Positions 1 through 10,123 of a stretch of 64,000 nucleotides of DNA are shown here, one piece after another. This stretch comes from Gymnopilus junonius (taxonomy: Eukaryota > Basidiomycota > Agaricomycetes > Agaricales > Galerinaceae), in the NCBI GenBank assembly GCA_015501075.1, contig JADNYJ010000061.1, positions 62,001 through 126,000 on the forward strand, in the 5' to 3' direction. The notes beneath the pieces were generated by a model. That model had not been told where the DNA came from. It did not search any database and saw only the letters and a list, made by a program, of their open reading frames with translations. Each line of letters starts with the position of its first letter. Within the stretch, counting starts at the first letter, position 1. The position numbers were made by a program, and so were the translations under genes.

Positions 1-979
1 TCAATGTGCTAATTTCCGTACACAATGCTCCAGACACCGTGCTCGTGCCATCGCAGCCAAAAACATTTCTTCAAAATCAGCAGCCCACATCTCCGAAATC
101 CTAGGCATCGCACCAACACCTTCCTCTTCCTCGACGCCGAGCTCAGAAGGAAAACTCACATCTCTCACCGACGTCGAAGGCCAGCTCGAAATGGAAAAGA
201 TCACGACGTCGACTAAAAGTCTCGCGGACTACTTCAAGGAAAAGCTTGCTGCGAAATCCAGCGGATCTGTTACGCCCACGTTTGCTTCGCCGAGCACTCC
301 TGCGGATAGAAATGATGATGATGCTTATGACATGCCACGAATGGGCCTTGGGTCTTCCCGTGTCAGACTGGAAGTGCAAGCTGAGGCTGTGACGATGGAC
401 GAGGTTACCCAAAGAGTAGGCCTGTCGAAATTCTCTGCTCTGATGTCGTCTTCGTTCCTCGCGTCTACTTCTTTACCATCCACTTTTACGCCTGCCGCAA
501 CAAATCTGGAAGAGGAAGCCCGCCATTCTGAGGGCGAAGAAAAGGAGCCGGAGGTTAAACCAAAGGAGGAGAAGAAGAAGAAGAAAGAAAAGAAGTCGAA
601 AAAAGATGCCGTCGAAAAACGAGAACAAGGCGCGGAAGAGAAAAGGCGGAAAAAGGAAAAGAAGGACAAGAAAGGAAAAGACAAGGCGGTCGATCCTGAG
701 GTGGATGAACCGGTAGTAGAAAAGGCAGAGAAGAAAAAGAAAAAGAAGGACAAGAAACGTAAAGCGGACGAAGAGAATGCTATCGTTGGTCTAGATTCGA
801 CAAAGGCTGACGAAGACGAGGTCCAGAGGCCTACGAGTTCTCCAGACGAGAGCGGGTGGAAAGAAAAGAAGGAAAAGAAACGCAAAGGCAAGTCTGAAGT
901 TTCCGACTCGATAGAGGTTGAGAAGAAACCCCGGAAGGAACAGAAGAAAAAACATCGGACGTCTGACGATGATTCATAG
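1..979 (+). CDS. PinX1/Pxr1-like nucleolar protein, C-terminal part (5' end outside window)
   Basis: The frame is open from base 2 to the TAG at 977-979, giving about 325 residues with no start in the window. An early block (HRARAIAAK, then AAHISEILGI) and the motif LADYFKEKLAAK resemble the region after the G-patch in PinX1/Pxr1 proteins, where a YF-K-KM/L-A motif is typical. The G-patch itself would lie to the left. From about residue 175 the protein is a long Lys/Glu-rich tail with runs such as KKKKKEKKSKK, as in fungal Pxr1. Known family role: pre-rRNA and snoRNA processing in the nucleolus and telomerase inhibition. It is convergent with the lipase gene, whose stop lies 115 bp away. The assignment rests on these motifs only, since the diagnostic G-patch is not visible. 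Confidence 0.7.
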   Translation, partial: QCANFRTQCSRHRARAIAAKNISSKSAAHISEILGIAPTPSSSSTPSSEGKLTSLTDVEGQLEMEKITTSTKSLADYFKEKLAAKSSGSVTPTFASPSTPADRNDDDAYDMPRMGLGSSRVRLEVQAEAVTMDEVTQRVGLSKFSALMSSSFLASTSLPSTFTPAATNLEEEARHSEGEEKEPEVKPKEEKKKKKEKKSKKDAVEKREQGAEEKRRKKEKKDKKGKDKAVDPEVDEPVVEKAEKKKKKKDKKRKADEENAIVGLDSTKADEDEVQRPTSSPDESGWKEKKEKKRKGKSEVSDSIEVEKKPRKEQKKKHRTSDDDS

Positions 980-1094
980 TAGAATAGATTTAGACTACTA
1001 TAGGCGTAGCACAGTATACCACTGGGCATTAGACATGTCCAAAATGTGCATAGTATTACAATGGTTGGCGTATGAGGCTAGTGTCATACGCAAG

Positions 1095-2656
1095 TTACTC
1101 TACCACGAGCCCATTCTTCATGTTACAATCCACCATAGCATCATCTTGCTCGGGAGGAGCACAATAAAATCTGAGGGTCTCCAGTACCTCGGGTATCACA
1201 TCTCTGTGGACGTTTTTTCCCCATAAAATATCCAGATGTTCGTATGAACGTAGGGGCTTGGCTACCGTATGATCAGGAAGCTGAGCGAGCATCGTATCAA
1301 TGTGCACGAGACTGTCAGAATCGCCGTAAAAGAGGACGATAGGCGTCACGATGTTACGTGTTGGGAAGCGTGCAGGGCGATACGAGCTAACAGAGGTGCG
1401 AACAACGGGTGACAAAACGTCGTCATCGTACATCTGGAATGCAGCGTTCCGCATGATCTGGAACCAGTGCACGACGGATTTGACCGAAGCAAAGGAGTAA
1501 AGATGAGCATAGGCAGCTATCTTTTGTTCCGATGAAATGTTGAGGCTGCGCCAGTCGAATAACCAGCCTAGGGAACGGTCGATTACCTTGGCAAAAATGG
1601 GGGGGTATAGTATAGATTGCCACATTGTGGCTGAGGATAGGATAGATTTACGGCCAAAAATTAGAAATAGGAGCGTTGGACTGGCGAAGTGTATCATTGA
1701 ATACTTTTGCCCATAAAAAAAAAGAGTAACACGGCGGAAACTTACGAAGATTTCATGAGCCCATCCACGATAGATGCAGAAAGCCCAGGAGGACTCATTG
1801 CAGGTGCCAAGGCAACGAACACGTTGACTTTATCGTTCAGCGCGGGGTGGATGCTGAGCGCAGCGAAGGCTTGGGCGGTTCCTTGGCTGAAGCCGATATA
1901 GCTTAGCTTTTCGGCCTTGGTGACTTCAAGGATGTGGTGTATAGAGTCGGGTATATCGTGCCAGGCAAAGTCATCTATACTATAATTATGGATCAGCGAG
2001 AGGAAATCAACAGCGCGAGAGAACTGGGCGTACCTAAAGTCCCAGAATTTAGTGGAATTAGGTCCGTGGTGAATAGACTTCTTGGAATACTTGTTCCCTC
2101 TAGAGAAAATATAGGTGGAAAGGGGGGAAGCCGAGATATATGGGGCAACATACCTGTTGTTTCCAAGCCAGACATCATAACCTTGCTCGACTAGGACAAA
2201 GGGAAGAGCACGCTCGGCGTCAGTGAGGCAAACCCAGACCTCGCTGTTCATAAGGAGACCGTGGTGAAGATATACCACGGGCTTGCCGGTGCTACTGCCT
2301 GGATGTCTCTTTTTCTGACCAAGCTTGGAGGGCAAACGATGAAGACCAAGGAGGTATCCGTCCTTGGTCAAGACGACATGCTCTTCATGAGTGTATCCAT
2401 ATATGCTGCAGAGCTCGCCAAAGTCCCTGGCATTGAGGATCTTGTCAGCGGCTCTCTTCTCTGGATTGCGATGCTTTGGCTTGACGGATATGCGGTGGAA
2501 GAGGGCGCGTGAGCGACGGTAGAACCAGTTGATGACGGGCTTTGGGAGGAGGAGGATGATGTAATGGAGAACGGACTCAAAGGCAAGGAAGGTGAAGCCG
2601 AAGATGAGAGCGGCGTAGTCTCTGAACGAAATTCTACCAAGGAGCGGAAAGTGCAT
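1095..2656 (-). CDS. Tgl1/lysosomal-acid-lipase type steryl ester or triacylglycerol lipase
   Basis: Exons on the minus strand are 2154-2656, 2034-2099, 1746-1979 and 1095-1680. They join in frame to 462 residues. Two 54-nt introns are multiples of three and leave the unspliced frame open, so a naive ORF would wrongly include 36 extra residues. The protein has an N-terminal hydrophobic segment (residues about 15-40), an HHGLLMNS oxyanion-type motif, GNNRGNKYS, the nucleophile elbow GFSQGT, a catalytic Asp in GDSDSLV and a His in YEHLDILWG. This is the layout of the AB-hydrolase acid lipase family, which includes yeast Tgl1 and Yeh1/2. Expected role: hydrolysis of steryl esters or triacylglycerols at lipid droplets or membranes. 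Its start lies about 97 bp from the divergent neighbour's start. Confidence 0.9.
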
Positions 2657-2699
2657 TATTGTAGAGAGAGCAAAGAATGGGTTATGACATCATCTACCA

Positions 2700-2772
2700 T
2701 CAACTCTCACCTATCAACTCTCACCTACCATTACCATCAACTGTCTACTACTATGACATCAACTCTCACCTA
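2700..2772. repeat. Short direct repeats across a bidirectional promoter and signal-peptide start
   Basis: The 14-base unit TCAACTCTCACCTA occurs at 2700-2713, immediately again at 2714-2727, and at 2759-2772 inside the start of the neighbouring coding region. The stretch between the second and third copies holds partial copies. It lies between the divergent starts of the lipase gene (2656, minus) and the next gene (2753, plus). It could be replication slippage or hold regulatory sites. I see no known operator. Confidence 0.6.
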
Positions 2773-4105
2773 CTCGACCATCTTCCTTCTCCTCTGCTAC
2801 CTGCTATGGCACAGCGCCACCAGCCAACCCCAGAATTTCCTTGTCAGGCACACGGTCGACTCTGTTGTGGACAGTCTCGTCTCCGTTCTTCGCCTCTCGT
2901 CTTCCCAAAGCAGCTCCAGTCTCTCCTGCTTCATCGCTCAAGCATCCTGGCGGCATCCTTTTGCCTCCGCGCCATCCCCTGTCTTTGTTCCCAAGAAAGA
3001 CTGTCTTCCGCAAGGCAGCTCTACCCTCTGTGACCAGCTTGTCGGAAAACGCCTCCTCTTTGTCGGTCCCGATACAACATACCACCTCCATCTCCTCTGG
3101 CTCAAGACTCTCGAGGCTCTTGACCGTCGTTCCCATACATGTCTGGGTCGTGACTACTGCACTTTCCACCATGTATGCCGTCCCCCGGTCGCCGGACATG
3201 CAGACTACTCTGAAGAACTCGGAAGGAAAAAGAAACTGCCCGGTCGCAGTGCCCTTCTCGCCACCAATTCTTCCATTCTCCAATATTCACTGTCGACAAA
3301 TCTCTACGCCTCCAAGGATAAGAAGGACCCGGCCTATAATCTACCGCAGATAGACCCTTTGACGGACATACGCGTCTCAAATACCTACTGGCTCGGGCGC
3401 GCCCACAAGGCTGACATTATAGTCTTGCATCGAGGACCTATTGAAGCTCCTGCTTGGACCTACTACACATCACACGACTCTGGGAATTGGTCCTTTACTC
3501 AACTCTTGTGCAAGGACAAAAACTACCTTGCGCCTCTTGCTTGTGAGGCTTCTTTTGAGCATCTGTTGGTCAATGCTGCCTTGCACGCCACCTTTAAATC
3601 TTTCCTTCCTTCTCTTTTGCGCACTTTGTATACTGTATCCGAAGGCCAGCGCGTTCGGTCCTCATTACTTGTTTGGCACGGAAGCTGGTACATTCAACCA
3701 CCTTGTGCAATTGCAGGGCTGCCGAATGACTTCATATTGGTGCGCGATGTATGGTCGAACATCAATAACCAAGTGTTTGTGGATCCTTGGAGTCTATACT
3801 ATAATGTTCAAGGTATTGTCCCATGATCCTCCGCGCTACCATAATTGACCAAGCCAGTGTACATACATGACCGTCTCCTAAAGCAAATCTTGCAACATTT
3901 CAATATCACGTACCTTCCCATGGCGTTTCCCGCTTACGCAGGAGACCCGCATGTCCGGTTTGCTAGAGCGCATGAAGAGTTTTCGACTAGCCATGTCAAA
4001 GATTGCATCCTGAACCCTTGGCCGACGTTTGGTGAGGATGTCTTGGAACGTTCTTTCTTCTCTGCTCTCTCTGCAGTCCTATCGCTTTCGACCCATGTCA
4101 CTTGA
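2753..4105 (+). CDS. Conserved fungal protein of unknown function with N-terminal signal/anchor (weak PC-esterase-like look)
   Basis: Exons 2753-3812 and 3858-4105 join through a 45-nt intron to give 435 residues. I chose the ATG at 2753 because it opens directly on a hydrophobic segment (STIFLLLCYLLW, residues about 8-19) that looks like a signal peptide or membrane anchor. In-frame ATGs at 2684 and 2564 exist, but the latter runs into the divergent lipase gene. A block reading KRLLFVGPDTTYHLH, followed by a Cys-rich stretch (CLGRDYCTFHHVC), faintly recalls the block I of plant TBL/fungal Cas1-type PC-esterases, but with GPD where GDS is expected. The C-terminus has DCILNPWPTFGED. I do not recognise the family with confidence. 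An extracellular or luminal location is inferred from the signal. The stop codon ends one base from the convergent neighbour's stop. Confidence 0.75.
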
Positions 4106-4106
4106 A

Positions 4107-4655
4107 TTACTTTTTCTTCCTCTTTTTATTCGTGCTGCTGGTATCAACAGGCTTCTCTTTCACGAAATTTCCTTGGTGAAGTGCTTCTTTTGCGACACTT
4201 GAAATGATTCTCCACCTATCCGAACCAAGCGGCACACCTCCATACCACCTCGACACAACAACTATAACATTCTCGCAGTCCATCGCCTCAAGAAGACGCG
4301 ACAGTCGTTCCCCACTCCCTTTCTCCCCTCCATCGTTCTGGCCCAATAATTTGTGTGATGATGGCCTGGAAGGGTCTGGGACAATCCGCCATGCATACAT
4401 ACAGTGTGTTGCCCGTTTCAAAGCCGGAAGGGAGGTAAGATGGTCGAGGAATTGGCCAAGTGCCGAAGGTGTCGGCAGATTGGTTGCATGTGCGACGAAG
4501 GTCGATTTGCGCTCCCTCACGCGGTCAGAGGCATATATCGGATACTCCCATTGGCCTGTGGTAGATGCATTGCTGTTGTCAGTGATTTGAACCTTGTTAT
4601 TTAAAAGTCTTTCAAATGCGTACGTACCCTCTTCCGAACAATGTTTGCTCTGCAT
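4107..4655 (-). CDS. IMPACT/Yih1 (UPF0029) family protein
   Basis: Exons 4628-4655 and 4107-4555 join through a 72-nt intron (4556-4627) to give 158 residues. The UPF0029 fold signature is clear: RKSTFVAHA, a THCMYAWRI strand, DGGEKGSGERL, VIVVVSRWYGGVPLG and a C-terminal basic tail ending KKRKKK. Full-length Yih1/IMPACT proteins also carry an N-terminal RWD domain that binds Gcn1. It is absent here, so this looks like the short single-domain form. The start is the weakest part: a possible acceptor upstream (near 4685) could add an exon, and the 420 bp to the divergent nagB-like gene would have room for one. Known family role: regulation of the Gcn2 amino acid starvation response. For the short form this is inference. 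Confidence 0.8.
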   Translation of the reverse strand: MQSKHCSEEGTYAFERLLNNKVQITDNSNASTTGQWEYPIYASDRVRERKSTFVAHATNLPTPSALGQFLDHLTSLPALKRATHCMYAWRIVPDPSRPSSHKLLGQNDGGEKGSGERLSRLLEAMDCENVIVVVSRWYGGVPLGSDRWRIISSVAKEALHQGNFVKEKPVDTSSTNKKRKKK

Positions 4656-5077
4656 CCTTGAGAAAGAGGTAGAAAACCTCGCCTGTAATGTTGTGCTATT
4701 GGAAAGATGCGTAGACTGCCATTGGTCATCATTGGGCCGATTCAGAACATGGACGAATCACGAAAAGCCATATGTATGTCGCGAGGAAGAAAGGAAGCAC
4801 GACGGACTGGCACGAAGTCCCTTGACCAGATGTGCACGTTTCTTGAATTTCCCCGAGCGGTGTGATCAGATGTCTCTATCGTGCACTACGCGAAACCACA
4901 CCCGCGAAGATATGGAACCGTTATGGATCGCTCCTGATTTGATTCGTTTCTGAGTCAGGACAGGTCTTTCGAGGTCCTGGGTCTCCCATATTTCAGAACG
5001 GTCCCTCCTGATGCTGCCTATGACACATTTCTTCTTATCCACGTCTCTCCTCGACACCGCCTTGAGCTGCCACTGCT
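4656..5077. other. Intergenic region between divergent IMPACT-like and deaminase genes
   Basis: This is a divergent promoter region of about 420 bp. A 64-codon minus-strand frame at 4866-5057 has no family look and I do not call it a gene. It could at most hold an upstream exon of the IMPACT-like gene. Confidence 0.5.
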
Positions 5078-6335
5078 ATGCGTCTGTTCTTCTCGTCTCT
5101 TTTTCTTCGCGGCGTTGTATTCACCTGTCTATTTCTCAGGTCTCATCATTCGCGAGGATCCCAAGTCTGTTGGAGACTACATTGCCAACTACATCTGCAA
5201 AAGGTCTGTCTGCCTTTGCGGTCTCGGTCTGCATCTCAAGTCTCATGTGTTTGTGAAGGATCAATGAGTTCGCTCCAACACCGAGCAGACCCTTCGTATT
5301 GGGCCTGCCTACAGGGTCATCCCCAATACCGACTTACAAGGTGCTCATTGCCATGGTCAAAGAAAAGAAGTTGTCGTGAGAATCTTCTTCTTCATGATGC
5401 GAGATACCGTCTCTGAATGGTCCTGTAAAAACTAGTTTCAAGAACGTCGTGACGTTCAACATGGATGAATATGCTGGATTGCCCCGCGACCACCCAGAGT
5501 CCTATCATACCTTCATGTTCCGTGAATTCTTCTCTCATAGTAAGTCCTTTCTACTTCTTCCTATTGTAAACACCACTTGATTACTCTTCTCCTTCAGTTG
5601 ATATTCCCCCTTCTCAAGTCAACATCCTTGACGGCAATGCCGTTGACCTTATTGCGGAATGCAAGGCTTACGAACAGCGCATCAAGGAATATGGAGGAAT
5701 TGAGCTGTTCTTGGGTGGAATTGGCGAGGACGGGCACATTGCATTCAATGAACCAGGGTCATCCCTCGCTTCGAGGACAAGGATCAAGACTCTTGCTTAT
5801 GACACGATTCTTGCCAACGCCCGTTTCTTTAACAATGATATCTCTGCCGTGCCTCGTATGGCGCTCACCGTCGGTGTAGCTACTGTGCTTGATGCGAGAG
5901 AGGTCGTTGTCGTCGTTACAGGACAAAGAAAGGCGCTTGCGCTCAGCAAAGCCATCGGTAAGTCCTTTACATGCTACCAAAGGCTGTGTGATTGACATTT
6001 TGAAAGAGGAGGGCGTTAACCATCTGGTAAATATCATTATTTATCGTTCAAAATGCTGTCATTCATAACCAATTACCTAGTGGACACTATCTGCTCTCCA
6101 ACTTCATCCTTGGGCACTTATCGTCGTAGACGAAGATGCGACAGCTGGTAAGTCGGATTACTAAATCCCTACTCCTTTCACTTATGAATTGCACTCCAAA
6201 GAGCTCCATGTGAAAACTGTCAAGTACTTCAAGTCGATCGAGCGCGTGCAAGACGAGGTCGAGCGCACCCAGGAGGAGCTCAAGGCGCGTGCCAAGGGAA
6301 GAATTGCCGATGAACAAATTGGGAGTCTGGAATAG
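5078..6335 (+). CDS. nagB: Glucosamine-6-phosphate deaminase
   Basis: Exons are 5078-5081, 5140-5203, 5259-5375, 5436-5539, 5598-5957, 6007-6026, 6081-6147 and 6202-6335. They join in frame to 289 residues, the normal length of the family. The first coding exon is only ATGC: joined to exon 2 it reads MRLIIRED, the canonical N-terminus. Family motifs are present: [19 protein letters not shown], the catalytic [18 protein letters not shown] and the C-terminal LVVDEDAT-type segment. The enzyme converts glucosamine-6-phosphate to fructose-6-phosphate and ammonia in the cytosol, feeding chitin-derived amino sugars into glycolysis. No other GlcNAc catabolic gene lies next to it in this window. The gene is convergent with the tRNA and TFIIIA genes. 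Confidence 0.95.
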
Positions 6336-6512
6336 AATCGTTTGAGAGATATATACTTTTTTGATTTTGGTGTAATATACTGGAATGAGGGGCTCGACAT
6401 ACTTGGAATGTGTCTATCTATAAAACTCTTCTTGCACTGAAAACGCCAGTGAATTATTGGATGAGAGTTTAGACGTTATACGAAAACAAAAAGTAATCGT
6501 ACAGGCATCAAA

Positions 6513-6590
6513 GGTGCTACCAGGGTTCGAACCTGGGTTTCAGGAAGACTACTTCAAAATCCTGAGTGATAACCACTACACTATAGCACC
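6513..6590 (-). tRNA. tRNA-Gln (anticodon UUG) with a very short intron
   Basis: On the minus strand the 78-nt sequence starts GGTGCTATAGTGTAGTGG and ends TAGCACC, so the 7-bp acceptor stem pairs perfectly. The T arm is CCAGG-TTCGAAC-CCTGG and the D arm matches eukaryotic tRNA-Gln. The anticodon stem is CAGGA/TCCTG. Reading 32-37 as TTTTGA gives anticodon TTG. About 7 extra bases (AGTAGTC) lie after position 37, where eukaryotic tRNA introns sit. Without them the length is 71 nt plus CCA. The gene sits 111 bp downstream of the TFIIIA stop codon on the same strand. Confidence 0.9.
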
Positions 6591-6701
6591 ATGAGTATTG
6601 GATTTCAATTGGAAATAGAAAAGATGCAACAATAACATAAAGCTGGGCCAATTCTTTCCTCAACAAAAGAAGAAAATTCATTAGATGGACTGTAGAAGTA
6701 A

Positions 6702-8428
6702 TTACATCGAGGGCGCGTCGATGAGTGTATTTAATGAACAGGTAGGCCGTGCCAGTTTTTTCCGTTTTCTGACCCAGATTTCTACGCTCTCTTTCACGAT
6801 AACGACATCATGAGCGGCTGCAAGGTGTCGTCTTAGATCGTAGGCACGACTGAAAACATACTCGCAAGGTCGACACGTAGTATCGGAACTTGCAGCGTTG
6901 CTGGAAATCTCCTCGTCCGCCAAGTCCCGTAACTCAGGGAAGGGACATCGCATAGCTTTTGCATCCTTCAAACGGGCTTCGGAACGCTGAAGGTAGGCGT
7001 ATCCTGTGATGGCATCGATGTCGGTGGTAGGCTCTTTTACCGTTTGACCTTCCTCTGGGGAAGATTCATCCTCTGGCAGGTCTTTCACAGACTCAGCAAA
7101 ATGGATTTTGGCTAGATGGCGTTGTAGGAGGTGCTTGTATCCAAAGGCTGATCCACAATCTGCGTGGTGGCAAATAAAATCTCGCTTTCCTAGATGGTTT
7201 ACGTTTACATGAGTGTTGAGGGCTTTTTTCTGTCAAATAAACGGTGAGGTATAATCGAGGAAAAGCTTGCAAGAGGAATTTACAGATTTGAAATCTTTGC
7301 CGCATTCAGTTACTTCACATTTCCAATCTCTTCCGTGCTCTCCGCCTCTCCTTCTCTTCCTGGCAGGTTGGTCGCTGTCGTCGCCCGAATCCAAGTATCC
7401 ATCTAATTCCATTTCGGCATCCCGTTGTTCGTGAAGCTTTAAATGTGCTCTAAGGTTTCCTGGATTAGAGAACGTTCGTCCATTACAAGAAGGATAAAAA
7501 CAAGCTGGTGGATGGTCAGTCCGGATATGAGACTGTAGAGCAGACCAGGTGGGAAAATATCTAGGTAAAGAGTCATCTTTTGCGAGGCAGTTGGCGTGAA
7601 CACAGGTGTAACGCTTGTCTGAAGGAGTGACCAATGAATAAACGTCGTTTTGGTCGTACAGAGAGAGACTCACCGTCATGGGTTTTGTGGTGAGATCGGA
7701 GGTGCTGATTTGTGTCAAAAGACTTTGCGCAACCATCGTGCTCACAACGATAAGGCTTGGTCCCAGGAGGAGCATGCTTCTCACAAATGTGTGCTCGTAG
7801 TAAGTGGTGTTTTGAAAAGGCCTCATGGCATTCAGTTTCACTACACTGGATGGAAAATATCGTCATTACATTCGAAAAGGGCATACCCGTATAACGGACC
7901 TTGTAAGGTTTTGCACCGTCATGCCAAGAATGGTGTGCTTGCAAATGTTGGGATGTCCAAAAACGTTTCTCGCAACCTGGCCTTTCACAAGAGAAAGGAC
8001 GTGCAGTCTCGGGTAAGTGGGACCTCGAATGCGCATGCAAGTGTGTTTCCCTCAAGTAGGATTTTCCACACGTATTACAAACGAATGGTCTCTGAATAGT
8101 TCTGAGCGAAGAGTAATGACAAGATATAGCGAACACTGACCTGCCCTGTATGTGAACGCTCATGTTCTTCTAAGCGGGTTGGTTTGGTGTAAGCCTTTTC
8201 GCAACCTTCGAACGTGCAACGATAACATTTTTTAGTTTTTAAGACTAAAGAACCATTAACTAGAATGGGTGCAGGTCTTGAGCCTGATGCTACTGGAAAG
8301 GAAGAGTCTGAATCGAACTGTTCAGGCAGAGTGGATGTTGGTGGAGGACTCAGATGCAGGATGAGGGGTTCACTTTGCCTGCTGTTCTTGCGCTTGCCCA
8401 GAACAGTGGTCTGGTGTGCATTTTTCAT
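6702..8428 (-). CDS. Transcription factor IIIA (C2H2 zinc-finger protein)
   Basis: Exons 8141-8428, 7900-8091, 7674-7845, 7284-7618 and 6702-7229 join to 504 residues. I count ten C2H2 fingers, from CYRCTFEGCEKAY to the isolated last finger TCRPCEYVF. Fingers 1-5 are tightly spaced with TGQ/GAKPYK-type linkers. Finger 6 is irregular, with a long loop between its Cys and His pairs. An acidic insert (about 110 residues) separates finger 9 from finger 10, as in fungal TFIIIA, where the last finger is set apart. An LGKRKNSR basic patch is near the N-terminus. Known role: binding the internal control region of 5S rRNA genes for RNA polymerase III, and 5S RNA itself. I chose ATG 8428; an in-frame ATG at 8557 would add 43 less typical residues. 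Confidence 0.9.
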
Positions 8429-8973
8429 CTGTTCTGAGGTCAGACGCGTGGTGGTGCAGTGGACGTTGTTGAAATCATAAGCAGGCTCAAAGCAGGCCTC
8501 TGATTGGACAACATGGTTTGGCTCTGCTTGTCTGCAGTCATACCGTTTCAGGTTCAAGGAAAATGCTCTTAGTATGCTTTCCTTTACGGCTCAATTGAAA
8601 TCTGGTCTTCAGCACTAGGATATCTCCACAGTGATCATGGCAGTCAGACGAGCGTTTTAATGGTGCCTTTTACAATCGCCCTTGTTGCGTGATAGAAAAA
8701 AACTCTGGCGTCAGCTCTTGCAGTCCAAACTAGCTAGGCAATTCTGGAAAGAAATTCTCAAGCACGCAGGGCCTGATTACCTTCAATCTTGCAACAATAC
8801 TGTATCTCATGTTACCTCGCAAGATTCCTCGACTGGTTCACGGTCCGTAACAATCGAGGAGCAAGCAGGCTATTTTCAAATGGGCCTCCGGTGCTCTCGA
8901 AGTATGTTAGCCGCTAGGACTTCGTGCTTTTGATCATCAGTACTCTCGTACTCTTTATCTTGTTCTACGTATC
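8429..8973. other. Intergenic region upstream of TFIIIA and a possible membrane-protein gene
   Basis: About 545 bp. It contains an open frame at 8682-8933 that starts only with TTG and shows no family features. It most likely holds the TFIIIA promoter and 5' leader sequence. Confidence 0.4.
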
Positions 8974-9950
8974 ATGAGATTGAGCCGTGCAATAATCTGC
9001 TGTACGTTGGTAGTGTTGAACAGCTCTCAACCCCTGGTGGATTCGCTTTGACTGATACATTGACTTTTCAGTGTCTCTTTTCTTGACTGCTGGAATTTCT
9101 GCGACTCTTGGGGGGACTTTTGCTCGAGATATTGCTCCTCAACGGACGGCATGGTGGATTGTCGTTGTCGGTCTAGGTAGTGCCATTCGATCGATGTGGT
9201 CGTGAGTCATCGCACTTTGTAACCTTGGCCTTCCATCCAAATATGTACGACCAGGATATTTTCTGGATCTGGCCTCAGGCCCCATTCGTCTCGGTCAGTT
9301 GCAGCAGAAGCACTTAGTCTCTTCATGCTATTTCCCTTCCAGACAAGTAGGCATTTTACCTGATCCAATTATTTGGAGTTGTCATACTTAATATCCAACA
9401 AGTCACTCCTTTTATCGCCACTGATATGACAACAAACTATGAATCGAATGCTTCCGTGCTTATATGCATGAAAATATTTGCTATTGGAAGTGCAATTCTG
9501 CGTAGGCGTTCTCTCCTTTTTATTTGTCATATAGCTTACATTCCAATGCAAGATGTGGCATACACTTTCATTCTCATAAGTCTTGCGGTTTTAACAGTTC
9601 CCGCTTTCGATGCTGATGTTTGGAGGCGGGACATCGACTCGTCGCCTTCTCCATTTCCCCTTGCTATAATCTTCGCCTTTTTCTGCCCTTGTATTGCTCG
9701 CCTTTTCCCCGCCACTCGTTCACTTGTCACTGAATCTGTACCGCTGGACCCGCTTCGCTCCCTTTGCTTGCCAACTTGCGATCCTGATTGTCATGTCCAT
9801 GGGCGTCCTAAAACGGCAGCTTCCGATGCAGGTGAAGGCCAACCATTACCCACCAACAGGCGCGCCCAGCCAGTATTACCTCACATGCTTATTAGGATAC
9901 CTAATTCTGCCGAGTTACAATCTGCCATTCATGTAGAACTTCCTTTCTAG
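8974..9950 (+). CDS. Possible multi-exon integral membrane protein of unknown function
   Basis: A start at 8974 with exon 8974-9001 spliced to 9072 gives MRLSRAII followed by hydrophobic SLFLTAGISATLGG and TAWWIVVVGLGSAI. Further hydrophobic exon-like stretches read AFYLIQLFGVVILNI (about 9354-9400) and ILISLAVLTVPAF with PLAIIFAFFCPCIARLF (about 9570-9710). A polar tail follows, ending at 9950. Four or so membrane segments with a short cytosolic tail are therefore likely. I could not fix the junctions around 9200-9360, where three frames are open, so the span is approximate. I do not recognise the family. MARVEL-like four-helix proteins are one idea, with no firm support. Confidence 0.4.
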
Positions 9951-10123
9951 TCATCGTAGAGACAATCAAATGTTATCACCGTGCGTGACGTTAGGGACAC
10001 GAATGATAACTGTGTGACTGAACGCGTAGCGCGTCTGATTAGTCAGCAGAACCTGTATGAATTGGGAAAGAACGGAAAATCAACAGACTTGGACCGAGCC
10101 ACCAAGGTCGACACGGCGACTTC

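Noticed and set aside
325..1029. 234-codon minus-strand frame opposite the PinX1-like gene
   Set aside because: It is the antisense of the Lys/Glu-rich coding sequence, giving Phe/Ser-rich low complexity; the plus-strand frame has the family motifs.
2564..2752. Upstream in-frame ATG extension of the protein at 2753
   Set aside because: It would overlap the first exon of the divergent lipase gene and replaces the signal-like N-terminus with a polar stretch.
4866..5057. 64-codon minus-strand frame between the IMPACT-like and deaminase genes
   Set aside because: No family features, no clear splice to the IMPACT-like exon in phase.
7650..8099. 149-codon plus-strand frame inside the TFIIIA gene
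   Set aside because: Antisense to zinc-finger exons whose Cys/His pattern is unmistakable.
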